Shown: piece by piece, positions 58,901 through 60,118 of the stretch
Layout: each line of letters opens with the position of its first letter
Numbering within the stretch: the first letter of the stretch is position 1
From: Dichetophora obliterata
Lineage: Eukaryota; Arthropoda; Insecta; Diptera; Sciomyzidae
Reading direction: 5' to 3'
Length of the DNA stretch: 64,000 nucleotides
NCBI GenBank assembly: GCA_963920525.1
Contig: OY986438.1
Coordinates: 190,346,962 to 190,410,961, forward strand
The notes under the pieces: generated by a model
Databases searched by the model: none
What the model saw: only the letters and a program-made list of their open reading frames with translations
What the model was told of the DNA's origin: nothing
Translations under genes and position numbers: made by a program

Positions 58901-60118
58901 GGTCAACATGCACTCGTTTAACAATTTTCGCATGCGCATCGGTAGGTCTATAAATTAGGTTTGAGATTTGACTATTTTCAAGATATCGATTGTATATCGA
59001 TTTGACTGCTTTCGACTATTTTTGACTATTTTTTATTATTTGAAAATTGGACTATTGTTCTTTATTGCTTCCATTTTTGACTACTTGACTATTTTTGACT
59101 ATTTTCGGCTTGACTATTTTCAAGATATCGATTGTATATCGATTTGACTGCTTTCGACTATTTTTGACTATTTTTTATTATTTGACAATTGGACTATTGT
59201 TCTATATTGCTTCCATTTTTGACTATTTCACTATTTTTGACTTTTGACTATTTTCAAGATATCGATTGTATATCGATTTGACTACTTTCGACTATTTTTG
59301 ACTATTTTTTATTATTTAACAATTGGACTATTGTTCTTTATTGCTTCCATTTTTGACTACTTGACTATTTTCGACTTTTTGACTATTTTCGACTTGACTT
59401 TTTTCAAGATATCGATTGTATATCGATTTGACTGCTTTCGACTATTTTTGACTATTTTTTATTATTTGACAATTGGACTATTGTTCTATATTGCTTCCAT
59501 TTTTGACTATTTCACTATTTTTGACTATTTTCAAGATATCGATTGTGTATCTATTTGACTGCTTTCGACTATTTTTGACTATTTTTTACTAGTTTTTATT
59601 ATTTGACAATTGGACTATTGTTCTTTATTGCTTCTATTTTTGACTATTTGACTATGTTTGACTTTTGACTATTTTTGACTTAACTATTTTCAAGATATCG
59701 ATTGTACATCGATTTGACTATTTTCGACTATTTTTGACTATTTTTTTATTATATGACAATTGGAGTATTGTTCTATATTGTTTCTATTTTTGACTACTTG
59801 ACTATTTTCGACTTTTTGACTATTTTTGACTTGACTATTTTTAAGATAGCAATTACATATTGTTCGAACTAAACAAAAAAAAAAAAAGAATCCCTTTGAT
59901 CTGCTAATGGATTGTAAAATATTTTCTTCTTTAAATATCATTATCCACAATGATATTTGAATATAATTGTATTTGAATTTCGTTTTGTTATAGGCATTAA
60001 TATTGGGCCTGTGGTCGCTGGTGTCATTGGAGCACGTAAGCCACAGTACGATATCTGGGGCAATGCAGTTAATGTTGCATCTCGAATGGACTCAACGGGC
60101 ATTATTGATCATATACAG
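4834..60118 (+). CDS. ADCY5/6-like: adenylyl cyclase, ADCY5/6 type (partial gene, 13 exons)
   Basis: Membrane adenylyl cyclase, which converts ATP to cAMP and is regulated by G proteins. Joining the exons 4834-4978, 13338-13435, 13505-13664, 13733-13830, 13919-14009, 14124-14237, 49853-49975, 50075-50232, 50570-50703, 51404-51513, 58484-58653, 58760-58941 and 59994-60118 gives one open frame of about 569 codons. Residues 1-48 end C1a ([22 protein letters not shown]). Residues 49-140 are C1b, with [12 protein letters not shown] and PEDEV...[15 protein letters not shown], a signature I associate with ADCY5/6. Residues 140-350 form the second membrane bundle with a short extracellular loop carrying an NYT sequon. 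Residues 375-569 are C2, with [18 protein letters not shown], the adenine-contacting Lys in [15 protein letters not shown], and the Asp, Asn and Arg of [14 protein letters not shown]. From memory the Drosophila counterpart is CG43373. The 5' half and the final C2 exon(s) are outside the window. Confidence 0.95.
4979..6199. other. intron sequence, nothing recognised
   Basis: First part of the 8.4-kb intron. AT-rich; no exon-like frame, RNA gene or clear repeat was seen. Confidence 0.5.
6212..8284 (-). mobile_element. LOA/I-type LINE, 5'-truncated, with 12-bp target duplication
   Basis: A non-LTR retrotransposon fragment flanked by the exact 12-bp direct repeat TTTATTTACGAG (6200-6211 and 8285-8296). 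It encodes the RT from mid-palm ([35 protein letters not shown]) through an RNase H domain ([43 protein letters not shown]). A C-terminal CHC-like finger follows ([20 protein letters not shown]). RT plus RNase H and the GGVLSPLLW motif point to the I/LOA group. Its 3' end (left edge) is a short TAACC-type repeat rather than poly(A). The element is truncated at the 5' side within the RT. Confidence 0.88.
6318..8283 (-). pseudogene. LINE ORF2, RT-RNase H, disrupted
   Basis: Coding part of the element at 6212-8284. A long frame covers 8283 to 6862 (RT, connection and most of RNase H). The frame then breaks where CCCTGGTGGCTAG occurs twice, 22-23 bp apart (6828-6864). This short tandem duplication brings in a stop just before the residues around the last RNase H catalytic position. 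Beyond it [10 protein letters not shown] and the zinc-finger tail (to 6318) are read in other frames. The enzyme should be inactive. Confidence 0.85.
8388..8605. repeat. ATTAC/GTAAT-rich low-complexity repeat
   Basis: About 200 bp built from variants of ATTACAGTAATCGTAAT in both orientations, starting after CAGAGCTGGGTATTTTG. The start resembles a hAT-type terminus (CAGAGCTGGG), so this may be one end of a hAT MITE. No opposite end or target duplication was found. It abuts the MITE at 8616. Confidence 0.6.
8616..9129. mobile_element. 514-bp MITE with TTAA target site
   Basis: Bounded by TTAA on both sides (8612-8615 and 9130-9133). Terminal inverted repeats begin CCCATTTCCGGC on the left, and GCTGGAAATGGG ends the right. 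A subterminal TGCATTTTTGCACCA near 8748 is repeated in inverted form near 9098. No coding capacity. TTAA target choice and a 5' C-rich terminus fit a non-autonomous piggyBac-like element. Confidence 0.82.
9134..10042. other. unassigned intron sequence, probably old repeat
   Basis: Contains recurring CAAAGCACTTT/AAAGTGCTTT-like words and a CACAAGC...GCTTGTG pair (about 9312 and 10010) that could be degraded termini of an element. Evidence is too weak to define one. The ORFs here are short and repeat-like. Confidence 0.35.
10638..11990 (+). repeat. 35-bp tandem minisatellite, about 38 copies
   Basis: Unit core is CTGAACGGTGGGTACACG followed by TTCCTATGACTTCTATG. Most copies are identical or differ at a few recurrent sites (AACGG/AATGG, GACTT/GATTT, GTTCC/GTTGC). 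Copies become irregular after about 11880. The variant pattern recurs every 13 units (455 bp). There are no unique spacers between units, so this is not a CRISPR. No long frame runs through it. Confidence 0.97.
12000..12991. other. right inner flank of minisatellite element
   Basis: 12000-12200 is mixed-composition sequence with a (TG)n-like stretch near 12135. From about 12440 a degenerate ~100-200-bp module is repeated several times (words CGAAATCAGCGACCCC, AGGTGGCAACCC). These are arm sequences of the element above. The ORF at 12022-12261 has no recognisable features. Confidence 0.5.
13017..13337. other. intron end before exon b
   Basis: Single-copy-looking intron sequence up to the acceptor TCTGCAG (13331-13337). 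Nothing recognised. Confidence 0.45.
13338..13435 (+). CDS. adenylyl cyclase exon b (C1b)
   Basis: Acceptor CTCTGCAG, donor GTAAGT at 13436. Encodes [20 protein letters not shown] and then [12 protein letters not shown]. The alternative acceptor three bases downstream (CAGCAG, a NAGNAG site) would drop one Gln without a frame change. The NGNISKE-MG motif matches the C1b region of ADCY5/6. Confidence 0.93.
13505..13664 (+). CDS. adenylyl cyclase exon c (C1b)
   Basis: Acceptor TTGTCAG, donor GTGAAA at 13665. The first A completes a split Lys codon. Encodes [37 protein letters not shown] and a stretch ending FKDAALERK. The [17 protein letters not shown] block is the strongest subfamily marker in the gene. 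Confidence 0.95.
13733..13830 (+). CDS. adenylyl cyclase exon d (membrane helix 7)
   Basis: Acceptor CACACAG, donor GTAAGT at 13831. Encodes [20 protein letters not shown] followed by [12 protein letters not shown]. The hydrophobic run is the first helix of the second membrane bundle. The last two bases start a split Ser codon. Confidence 0.93.
13919..14009 (+). CDS. adenylyl cyclase exon e (membrane helix 8)
   Basis: Acceptor TTCACAG, donor GTGGGT at 14010. Encodes [20 protein letters not shown] and [10 protein letters not shown]: one hydrophobic helix of about 25 residues. Confidence 0.92.
14124..14237 (+). CDS. adenylyl cyclase exon f (membrane helix 9)
   Basis: Acceptor TTCTTTAG, donor GTGAGT at 14238. 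Encodes [20 protein letters not shown] then [18 protein letters not shown], with helix 9 at the end. It is followed by the 35.6-kb intron, so helix 9 and the next loop are widely separated in the genome. Confidence 0.92.
14238..15600. other. intron sequence, nothing recognised
   Basis: Start of the 35.6-kb intron. AT-rich; no coding or strong repeat signal was seen. The ORF at 15338-15613 has no recognisable motif. Confidence 0.5.
15600..16066 (-). pseudogene. LINE family A, 3' end (segment 1 of 3)
   Basis: On the minus strand 16054-15960 encodes [20 protein letters not shown], the same C-terminal motif as the copy at 265-1735. AT-rich 3' untranslated sequence then follows toward about 15600; that outer edge is approximate. 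The RTE insertion at 16067 cuts the frame. Confidence 0.75.
16067..19125 (-). mobile_element. RTE-like LINE, apparently full length, 12-bp target duplication
   Basis: Inserted into LINE family A with the exact duplication GCTTAGTATGTA at 16055-16066 and 19126-19137. Length is 3059 bp with one ORF, short untranslated ends (about 52 bp on each side) and a 3' tail of AAGT repeats (seen as CTTACTTACTTACTTA on the + strand at 16067-16082). A single APE-RT ORF with a short repeated tail fits RTE-type LINEs. Intact ORF, intact duplication and clean ends indicate a recent insertion. Confidence 0.9.
16119..19073 (-). CDS. RTE-like endonuclease-reverse transcriptase, 984 aa, intact
   Basis: Polyprotein of a non-LTR retrotransposon; it would nick target DNA and copy its own RNA. 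Residues ~28-260 are an APE-type endonuclease: [28 protein letters not shown] and the final SDHYLV. Residues ~350-430 are a very basic, glutamate-rich linker ([20 protein letters not shown]), probably coiled. Residues ~500-780 are the [47 protein letters not shown] and catalytic AYADDIDII. The C-terminus carries the thumb-like stretch [17 protein letters not shown] and ends near GHVQRMKDD. No stop or frameshift interrupts it. A shorter, broken relative lies at 40979-46126. Whether it is active cannot be told from one copy. Confidence 0.92.
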   Translation of the reverse strand: MKTQKNRRKLIPKSDDDYRKRKTDNDLRICTWNVRTLNWEGASIQLTDVLGRYKADITAIQEMRWKGQGCIRHAPCDIYYSGHAEKHEFGCGFVVGKRLRPHVLRFTPVNERLAIIRIKVRFFNISLICAHAPTEDKDDEIKEIFYERLENAYERCPRHDVKIVLGDFNAKVGKENIFGPTVGKFSLHDNTSDNGMRLIDFAAARNMVVSSTRFKHLNIHKATWMSPDQKTKNQIDHVLIDGRHSSSVLDVRTIRGANIDSDHYLVAAKIRTRLCAAKNTRNPTQRKLDVDKLQSKQTADAFATRLSLLLQSTPPIDDICAQWTHISNSMRAAAEEVIGYQRPRRNQWYDQECRDATAEKDAAYKATLQSVVTRAAKERYKEKRREERHIFRRKKREAEKREQEKIEMYGDRNEARKFFEKIRRLADGFKTGASYCKDENGNLVTDVQSTLTLWREHFYKLLNGDADNNPANRNDIPETPIADDSVEVPLPDYDEVLTAIARLKNNKAAGADGLPAELFKNGGEALLKCIHELLCRIWSEECIPNDWNLSVLCPIHKKGDPTICANYRGISLLNIAYKVLSSVLCERLKPIVNELTGPYQCGFRPGKSTIDQIFTLRQILEKTQEKQVDTHHLFVDYKAAFDSPIRKHLYSTMSEFGIPAKLIRLCRMTLSNTSSAVKIGKDLSPPFITKRGFRQGDSLSCDFFNLMMEKIIRAADLRRSGTIFYKSVMLLAYADDIDIIGHNTREVSAAFSRLERESSRMGLSVNADKMKYLVSTNKQSQRLGTHVTVDNTSFEVVKNFVYLGSSINSTNDISIEIKRRITLANRCYFGLSRQLRSRALSRRTKITLYKSLIMPVLLYASQTWTLSSLDEKTLGAFERKILRKIYGPICVNGEYRIRWNDELYELYADIDIVKRIKIERLRWLGHVQRMKDDAPVKSTQRRSTQKRTTASSLERPSRGQPDEAWNFQLAPASERQKWLAQILR
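19138..20279 (-). pseudogene. LINE family A, RT domain (segment 2 of 3)
   Basis: The main frame (20249-19281, 322 codons) encodes an [62 protein letters not shown] and a catalytic box NADDIQLY. Two positions are altered from the family pattern: Tyr to Asn in the Y-A-D-D box and Gly to Asp in PQG. Near 19400 the frame shifts; the true continuation (VYYTLR...LILPII) is in another frame and runs on to 19138, where the RTE element interrupts it. The copy at 265-1735 aligns throughout. It joins the endonuclease half at 25400-26880 once LINE B is removed. Confidence 0.85.
20465..20960. repeat. poly(A) tract and recurring ACAAAC(A/T)AGGTC motif
   Basis: Within the 3' part of LINE B there is a run of about 20 A on the + strand (20469-20488). 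The words ACAAACAAGGTC, ATAAACAAGGTC, ACAAACTAGGTC and ACAAACTAGGTC follow at about 20534, 20585, 20698 and 20770. This could be a separate small insertion (for example a SINE) or simply 3' UTR structure. No tRNA-like A or B box was recognised. Confidence 0.4.
21068..23958 (-). CDS. LINE B ORF2: endonuclease-reverse transcriptase
   Basis: The first ATG is at 23911 (947 codons), but the open frame extends upstream to overlap the ORF1 stop. The residues before that ATG ([10 protein letters not shown]) are the start of the APE endonuclease fold, so translation probably enters from ORF1. The endonuclease runs over ~1-230 ([33 protein letters not shown]; the usual SDH site reads SHH). RT motifs are [62 protein letters not shown] and catalytic MFADDVKLF. 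The C-terminus holds the [15 protein letters not shown] thumb motif. There is no RNase H domain. The frame is complete to a stop at 21068. Confidence 0.9.
23956..25005 (-). CDS. LINE B ORF1: PHD-finger protein, 349 aa
   Basis: Starts [20 protein letters not shown]. Residues ~3-56 follow a PHD-type zinc pattern: CNFRNC, CWLC, FFHIKC, then WSCEDC. A charged, probably coiled segment follows (~60-100, [20 protein letters not shown]), then a basic patch KRKRSNK (~108), a Ser/Thr/Pro-rich middle, and a C-terminal domain (~265-330, [19 protein letters not shown]) that resembles an RNA-binding fold. It should be the RNA chaperone and RNP component. It ends ...CAA AAA AAC TAG, so the stop directly follows an A AAA AAC heptamer. 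The initiator is the first Met of the frame after a 5' leader of ~400 bp. Confidence 0.88.
   Translation of the reverse strand: MICNFRNCAVKGESDRLVTCWLCDSFFHIKCVALTARIFDALNESKGLRWSCEDCRFTNVEIFKLIRQSRKGFLEVAKDLKVAQDRLSEYEDLFKKFKIMDEAYNSPKRKRSNKNLRSSAKTTDIAVPSQNNNSVLPSTVTVFPNVIIQLEDQSIGAFNTDQMTDNIAPTKVAASADQISPSVEAIPIIEENADSPRVSGTQKTYAETCIASNVVPAPSQITSVSTGAIPKQISNSSIKAPVHKELVIIEPAKSIFVSRFAADTSSEDVLFYINSKLNVVNKNISVYKFNFSYERITSSFKISLPGDLFHKVLDQKFWPDNTMVHEFISRPRPTTSLATFPVFNKNQKN
23959..23965 (-). promoter_or_regulatory. candidate -1 ribosomal frameshift site A AAA AAC
   Basis: The last ORF1 codons are CAA AAA AAC TAG, so the heptamer A AAA AAC sits in the zero frame exactly as X XXY YYZ requires, with the ORF1 stop as the next codon. 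A slip of one base backwards reads CTA GAT TGT TGC TTT CAG and enters the ORF2 frame with no stop before the ORF2 ATG. The motif is a known efficient -1 shift heptamer. Its use here is inferred. Confidence 0.6.
25400..26880 (-). pseudogene. LINE family A, endonuclease half (segment 3 of 3)
   Basis: Minus-strand frames give an APE endonuclease: [18 protein letters not shown] and [17 protein letters not shown] near 26730-26600, then [22 protein letters not shown] and FISDHDLLF (26405-25878). The linker and RT start follow (25759-25403; [14 protein letters not shown]). At least two frame changes occur (near 26530 and 25770). The frame would continue into [15 protein letters not shown] at 20249, which supports LINE B having inserted between them. 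The 5' edge near 26880 is uncertain. Confidence 0.82.
27226..28822 (-). mobile_element. Tc1-like DNA transposon with nested terminal repeats
   Basis: Outer ends are inverted: CACAAATAATTATATGTGCA at 27231-27250 against its near complement at about 28795-28817, with TA dinucleotides outside (27224-27225, 28823-28824). A second, inner pair with the same core AATTATATGTGCA lies near 27413 and 28607. Two binding-site-like copies at each end is the IR/DR arrangement known in several Tc1-family elements. A broken transposase lies between them. Confidence 0.78.
27619..28467 (-). pseudogene. Tc1-like transposase, broken
   Basis: Three frames in order give a Tc1-type protein. An N-terminal helix-turn-helix (28467-28267: [34 protein letters not shown]) comes first. 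A second DNA-binding part follows (28230-28048: [20 protein letters not shown]). The catalytic part is last (27957-27619: [37 protein letters not shown]). Stops or frameshifts separate all three, and the end after SPDM is degraded, so it is not functional. Confidence 0.85.
28873..29012. repeat. 58-bp perfect inverted repeat (hairpin)
   Basis: The arms 28873-28930 and 28955-29012 are exact reverse complements, separated by a 24-base loop. The arm begins CTGCATTATTCTGTATCACG and ends AGACACGAGAAGCAA. TTAA occurs just outside both arms (28867-28870 and 29013-29016). A degraded third copy of the arm follows at about 29038-29096. It is either a small fold-back MITE or a product of recent inverted duplication. 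Confidence 0.9.
29097..29530. other. intron sequence, nothing recognised
   Basis: AT-rich sequence between the hairpin and the Penelope-like fragment. No feature recognised. Confidence 0.4.
29546..30136 (-). mobile_element. Penelope-like element fragment (GIY-YIG end)
   Basis: On the minus strand 30136-29937 reads an open frame with [38 protein letters not shown] and [11 protein letters not shown] then stop. This is the end of the GIY-YIG endonuclease typical of Penelope-like retroelements. Downstream, at 29546-29585, is the sequence CCCGACGTTTCGGTCG...CTTCTTCAGGG, a remembered hallmark of their terminal region. The RT part is missing, so this is a 5'-truncated copy. Confidence 0.8.
30137..30463. 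other. intron sequence, nothing recognised
   Basis: Between the Penelope-like fragment and repeat family H. No ORF or repeat recognised. Confidence 0.4.
30464..32700 (+). mobile_element. repeat family H, copy 1 (possibly Helentron/DINE-like)
   Basis: Starts CTAGCTGATATACCCGG and ends GAGTTTTATTATTATAGAT, the same ends as the copies near 46.2-49.2 kb and 62.2-63.2 kb. Shared internal blocks include ATTGGAAAGAGATATTGGGG, GGACAGCGGAGA, ATTTCTCCAATTT, GCGTGGCAAAAACTAAGTA and a run of AAAC/GTTT near the end. Between about 30830 and 31030 an older, more diverged copy of part of the same sequence is present, so this is two copies or a partial duplication. No protein is encoded. The terminal GCTGATA...CCCGG and the AAAC-rich subterminal region recall Helentron-derived repeats of insects, but this is tentative. 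Confidence 0.55.
32701..34030. other. unassigned intron sequence
   Basis: AT-rich. The ORF at 33016-33312 has no recognisable motif. Nothing further can be supported. Confidence 0.4.
34031..34620. repeat. degenerate repeat with CTTGAATCAAGCAAA motif
   Basis: Diverged copies of a module containing TTACTTG(G/A)ATCA(A/G)GCA and TTCTCA recur at about 34050, 34140, 34230, 34320 and 34405. Inverted versions (GCTTGA...) follow toward 34600. Spacing is roughly 90 bp. It looks like a degraded tandem repeat or the subterminal part of an element. Confidence 0.5.
34625..35075 (+). pseudogene. degenerate LOA/I-type LINE fragment
   Basis: Nucleotides such as AAGAGTAGAACCATTCGCAG and CACACTGGATGGTTATGAAG parallel the better LINE copy at 55528-56487, at its RNase H/C-terminal end (there [14 protein letters not shown] and [16 protein letters not shown]). 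Many stops and deletions. No coding value. Confidence 0.65.
35076..35545. other. unassigned; 110-codon minus-strand ORF
   Basis: The minus-strand frame 35583-35251 ([14 protein letters not shown]...) covers this stretch. It has higher GC than its surroundings but no motif I recognise. It may be a piece of a transposable element. Confidence 0.35.
35550..35885 (+). repeat. tandem pair, about 195 bp
   Basis: The block TTTCGGGAGCCCG...ACCCAACTC(C/G)GACAAAAAAA followed by ATCTACATTTTTT and ACAAACTGTTCTGTGTATTT occurs at about 35554-35650 and again at about 35744-35840. The apparent ORF across it is a consequence of the repeat. Confidence 0.8.
35886..37932. other. intron sequence, low-copy looking
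   Basis: About 2 kb with somewhat higher complexity than its surroundings. It contains short trinucleotide runs (AAC)n near 36466 and (GTT)n near 37464. No exon, RNA gene or transposon end was recognised. It could be original intron sequence. Confidence 0.4.
38480..40012 (+). pseudogene. decayed transposon ORF, unclassified
   Basis: Coding remnant of the element above, interrupted by the MITE at 38946-39423 and several stops. Readable pieces are [56 protein letters not shown] and [17 protein letters not shown]. The last two blocks recall a recurring arthropod transposon protein (AFRKFN...C, KVHA-like), but I cannot name it with confidence. Confidence 0.5.
38946..39423. mobile_element. 478-bp MITE, PIF/Harbinger-like, TAA target
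   Basis: Flanked by TAA (38943-38945 and 39424-39426). Termini GGCGTTTTCCATACTTGGTC / GACCCAGTGTGGAAAAGGCC are inverted, with matching GCAACTCCAAC / GTTGGAGTTG inside them. A three-base T(A/T)A target and a GGCC-TTTTCC-type end are typical of PIF/Harbinger MITEs. It is nested in the TTAA-flanked transposon and interrupts its ORF. Confidence 0.78.
40283..40835 (+). repeat. tandem duplication of transposon right end plus flank
   Basis: The right terminus and about 40 bp of neighbouring DNA (GAAATGGTCGAATGTTATCC then AAACGAACTTATAT) appear twice, about 268 bp apart. The second copy has a mutated end (ACACCGTTTTAAAC). Because the flank is included, this is a duplication that followed insertion, not a second insertion. 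Confidence 0.8.
41312..41447. mobile_element. 136-bp MITE-like insertion
   Basis: Interrupts RTE copy 2 at a position where the intact copy is continuous (TACTCGCCATT/GACGCAGATTGG). Ends are inverted: CCTGTTCACACTCATCAAAT on the left, and ATTTGATGCG...AATGTGAACACCCC on the right. The target duplication is unclear. Small TIR element, superfamily not assigned. Confidence 0.7.
42438..43335 (+). mobile_element. mariner/Tc1-superfamily element, internally deleted, 898 bp
   Basis: Flanked by TA (42436-42437 and 43336-43337). Ends CAGGGTCCGCCATCTAAC / GTTATTTGGCGGACCTTT are inverted repeats. It lies inside the hAT element. It carries only the catalytic part of a transposase, so the N-terminal DNA-binding region has been lost. 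Confidence 0.88.
42552..43233 (+). pseudogene. mariner-superfamily transposase, N-truncated and frameshifted
   Basis: Two frames, 42552-42881 and 42868-43233, join at a frameshift near 42870. Catalytic features: [19 protein letters not shown] (first Asp), [13 protein letters not shown] (second Asp), [16 protein letters not shown] (third). Thirty-six residues separate the second Asp from the Asp of CDLTP. The normal paired helix-turn-helix at the N-terminus is absent; the frame begins [19 protein letters not shown]. The C-terminus ([13 protein letters not shown]) is complete. Confidence 0.88.
43436..43655 (+). repeat. dispersed repeat, partner of 49175-49410
   Basis: Contains GCAAATTTCGTGCTGTTG, GTGGGTGTGGCAGAGCGTGG and TCTACGATCAATACTTCTAT, matched by diverged sequence in the same order at 49175-49410. 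It is inside the hAT element. Family unknown. Confidence 0.6.
43656..44819. other. hAT interior, nothing recognised
   Basis: AT-rich right part of the hAT element. Short ORFs (44363-44572, 44651-44839) carry no recognisable motif. Confidence 0.45.
45397..46098. mobile_element. 702-bp MITE with TTAA target
   Basis: Flanked by TTAA (45393-45396 and 46099-46102) at a site where the intact RTE copy has ATATTAAGAAGG, so the empty site is known. Inverted ends: GGAGAGGTTATAGTAG on the left, CTACTAGAACCTCCCC on the right, with an extra GGTTCTAGTAGAAAC on the left. No transposase. A piggyBac-like MITE is the likeliest class. Confidence 0.85.
46444..48177 (-). mobile_element. DNA transposon, 8-bp TSD, long TIRs, unclassified
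   Basis: Perfect 8-bp duplication ACTCACAT at 46436-46443 and 48178-48185. Ends TAGGGCGGGTCGATTT / AAATCGACCCGCCCTA are inverted. The terminal repeat stays about 90% matched for roughly 140 bp (to TTTTTGTTGGTA). A further inverted block (about 46581-46670 with about 47810-47893) sits inside. It encodes the 308-codon ORF at 46943-47869. The target is family H sequence, so the empty site is known from the other copies. Confidence 0.85.
46943..47869 (-). CDS. transposon-encoded protein, 308-codon frame, unclassified
   Basis: An uninterrupted minus-strand frame. The first 21 codons ([16 protein letters not shown]...) are only a translation of the inner inverted repeat. A good splice acceptor, TTACTTTCAG, ends at 47807, and the conserved-looking protein begins there with [16 protein letters not shown]. 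So this is probably the last exon of a longer gene whose other exons are deleted. Recognisable blocks are [47 protein letters not shown] and [16 protein letters not shown]. From memory these blocks recur in large uncharacterised proteins of aphids and other arthropods. No catalytic motif was identified; the function is presumed transposition. Confidence 0.65.
   Translation of the reverse strand: MSKFWSIFPFFHDFVQEYYFQVVTDFEEIALENMPPGDLNPEELSTDSRYLMLMANAISNGVVPADLSHIKPGPVAHSRWLTKANRLLRLYVTTNNPTENLKILANNIIKVYTPMYFNVKYYSSAAYGSTLLFKFITWTRFLPPNLLGVVNTVIQDNPYFAHSENILLSMLFYDRMEKRNIAIKKILHYRRDIVDPTELRVYKKSLINFNCTEYTNMIDLNDDTILFEPPFTQSYSYEHLEGYLNYEVPPFDDPQISLHIQGTERHVQLLAATAKRVAGKNVEGAMATTLESRTKTPRLESKQDFQKK
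49175..49410 (+). repeat. dispersed repeat, partner of 43436-43655
   Basis: Carries AGCAAATTTCGTTGTCCTGG, GTGGGCGTGGCAGTGAGTGG and TTCTACGATCACTATTTCTA in the same order as the copy within the hAT element. The apparent ORF at 49226-49564 runs across it and has no motif. Confidence 0.6.
49853..49975 (+). CDS. adenylyl cyclase exon g (extracellular loop)
   Basis: Acceptor CTGTTGCAG, donor GTAAGT at 49976, phase 0 on both sides. Encodes [20 protein letters not shown] then [20 protein letters not shown]. This polar segment with the N-glycosylation sequon NYT fits the loop between helices 9 and 10. Confidence 0.9.
50075..50232 (+). CDS. adenylyl cyclase exon h (membrane helices 10-11)
   Basis: Acceptor CTTGCAG, donor GTAAGT at 50233. 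Encodes [40 protein letters not shown] and [13 protein letters not shown]: two hydrophobic helices. It ends with two bases of a split Asn codon. Confidence 0.92.
50455..50484 (+). repeat. (TC)n tract upstream of exon i
   Basis: A polypyrimidine run CTCTCTCT...TATATATA lies about 90-120 bp before the exon i acceptor. It could serve as an extended pyrimidine tract or simply be a microsatellite. Confidence 0.7.
50570..50703 (+). CDS. adenylyl cyclase exon i (helix 12, start of C2 linker)
   Basis: Acceptor GACACAG, donor GTGAGT at 50704. Encodes [20 protein letters not shown] then [20 protein letters not shown] and LQAT. The RLDF-WKLQAT motif marks the signalling-helix linker entering C2. Confidence 0.94.
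50704..51403. other. intron, nothing recognised
   Basis: 700-bp intron. The 142-codon ORF at 51065-51493 reads through the exon j acceptor in the wrong frame and is not a gene. Confidence 0.6.
51404..51513 (+). CDS. adenylyl cyclase exon j (start of C2)
   Basis: Acceptor GCTACAG, donor GTAAGT at 51514. Encodes [20 protein letters not shown] and [16 protein letters not shown]. The LQAYNR-LL-NILP-VA-HFL motif is the conserved start of C2. Confidence 0.94.
51514..52229. other. intron sequence, nothing recognised
   Basis: AT-rich start of the 7-kb intron. No repeat or coding signal recognised. Confidence 0.45.
52230..53065 (-). pseudogene. LINE ORF1 (gag-like) remnant
   Basis: Minus-strand frames give [60 protein letters not shown], then after a gap [20 protein letters not shown] and [17 protein letters not shown]. 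This order resembles the gag-like ORF1 of I/LOA-type LINEs upstream of their CCHC knuckles. A stretch of about 180 bp (52440-52620) with a duplicated ATTTAAATACAAATTCTA(A/G) word interrupts it, and there is a stop after IAVSK. Not functional. Confidence 0.65.
54344..57140 (-). pseudogene. piggyBac transposase, interrupted and frameshifted
   Basis: Reads from 57140. An acidic N-terminus ([20 protein letters not shown], many Asp/Glu) leads to [20 protein letters not shown] and ARDLWTQLS, then the LINE insertion at 56499. It resumes at 55527 with [20 protein letters not shown], shifts frame near 55400, and continues through [18 protein letters not shown] (first Asp), [16 protein letters not shown] (second) and [17 protein letters not shown] (third). 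Near 54786 another frameshift leads to the C-terminus, [20 protein letters not shown], and a small Cys cluster GCCYLC before the stop at 54344. The DDD core residues persist but the gene is dead. Confidence 0.9.
55528..56487 (+). mobile_element. LOA/I-type LINE 3' fragment inside piggyBac
   Basis: Exact 12-bp duplication AGAGGATGAGAC at 55516-55527 and 56488-56499. The 3' tail is (AACC)n. Readable protein is [20 protein letters not shown], then [20 protein letters not shown] and [20 protein letters not shown] (a CHC finger), ending [14 protein letters not shown] and a stop near 56366. The upstream part (55528-55890) is a decayed RT thumb with a deletion in RNase H. It is related to the elements at 6212-8284 and 34625-35075. 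Confidence 0.9.
57614..58483. other. intron sequence before exon k, nothing recognised
   Basis: AT-rich, possibly original intron sequence. The ORFs at 58046-58234 and 58135-58455 have no motif. Confidence 0.45.
58484..58653 (+). CDS. adenylyl cyclase exon k (C2 core)
   Basis: Acceptor TTGCCACAG, donor GTGAGT at 58654. Encodes [40 protein letters not shown] and [17 protein letters not shown]. This is the most conserved part of C2. Confidence 0.96.
58760..58941 (+). CDS. adenylyl cyclase exon l (C2, ATP-binding Lys)
   Basis: Acceptor CTTCTCTAG, donor GTAGGT at 58942. Encodes [40 protein letters not shown] and [34 protein letters not shown] contains the lysine that contacts the adenine ring in related enzymes. 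Confidence 0.95.
58970..59850 (+). repeat. tandem repeat, about 140-bp unit, 6-7 copies
   Basis: The block TTTTCAAGATATCGATTGTA then TATCGATTTGACT and repeated TTTTGACTATT words recurs at about 58978, 59119, 59258, 59405, 59532, 59690 and 59838 (the last one degraded). Unit length varies from about 127 to 158 bp because the GACTATTTT words expand and contract. It fills the intron between exons l and m. The ORF at 59244-59558 is a product of the repeat. Confidence 0.92.
59994..60118 (+). CDS. adenylyl cyclase exon m (C2 catalytic site)
   Basis: Acceptor TGTTATAG, donor GTACCT at 60119. The split Gly codon gives [21 protein letters not shown] then [20 protein letters not shown]. It contains the adenine-contacting Asp (YDIW) and the Asn and Arg (VNVASR) that stabilise the transition state in this family. 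The remaining C2 exon(s) must lie beyond 64000, since no matching sequence was found after this. Confidence 0.96.

Noticed and set aside
59244..59558. 104-codon hydrophobic ORF
   Set aside because: It is the translation of the ~140-bp tandem repeat, giving repeated FDYL/FLTIF strings.
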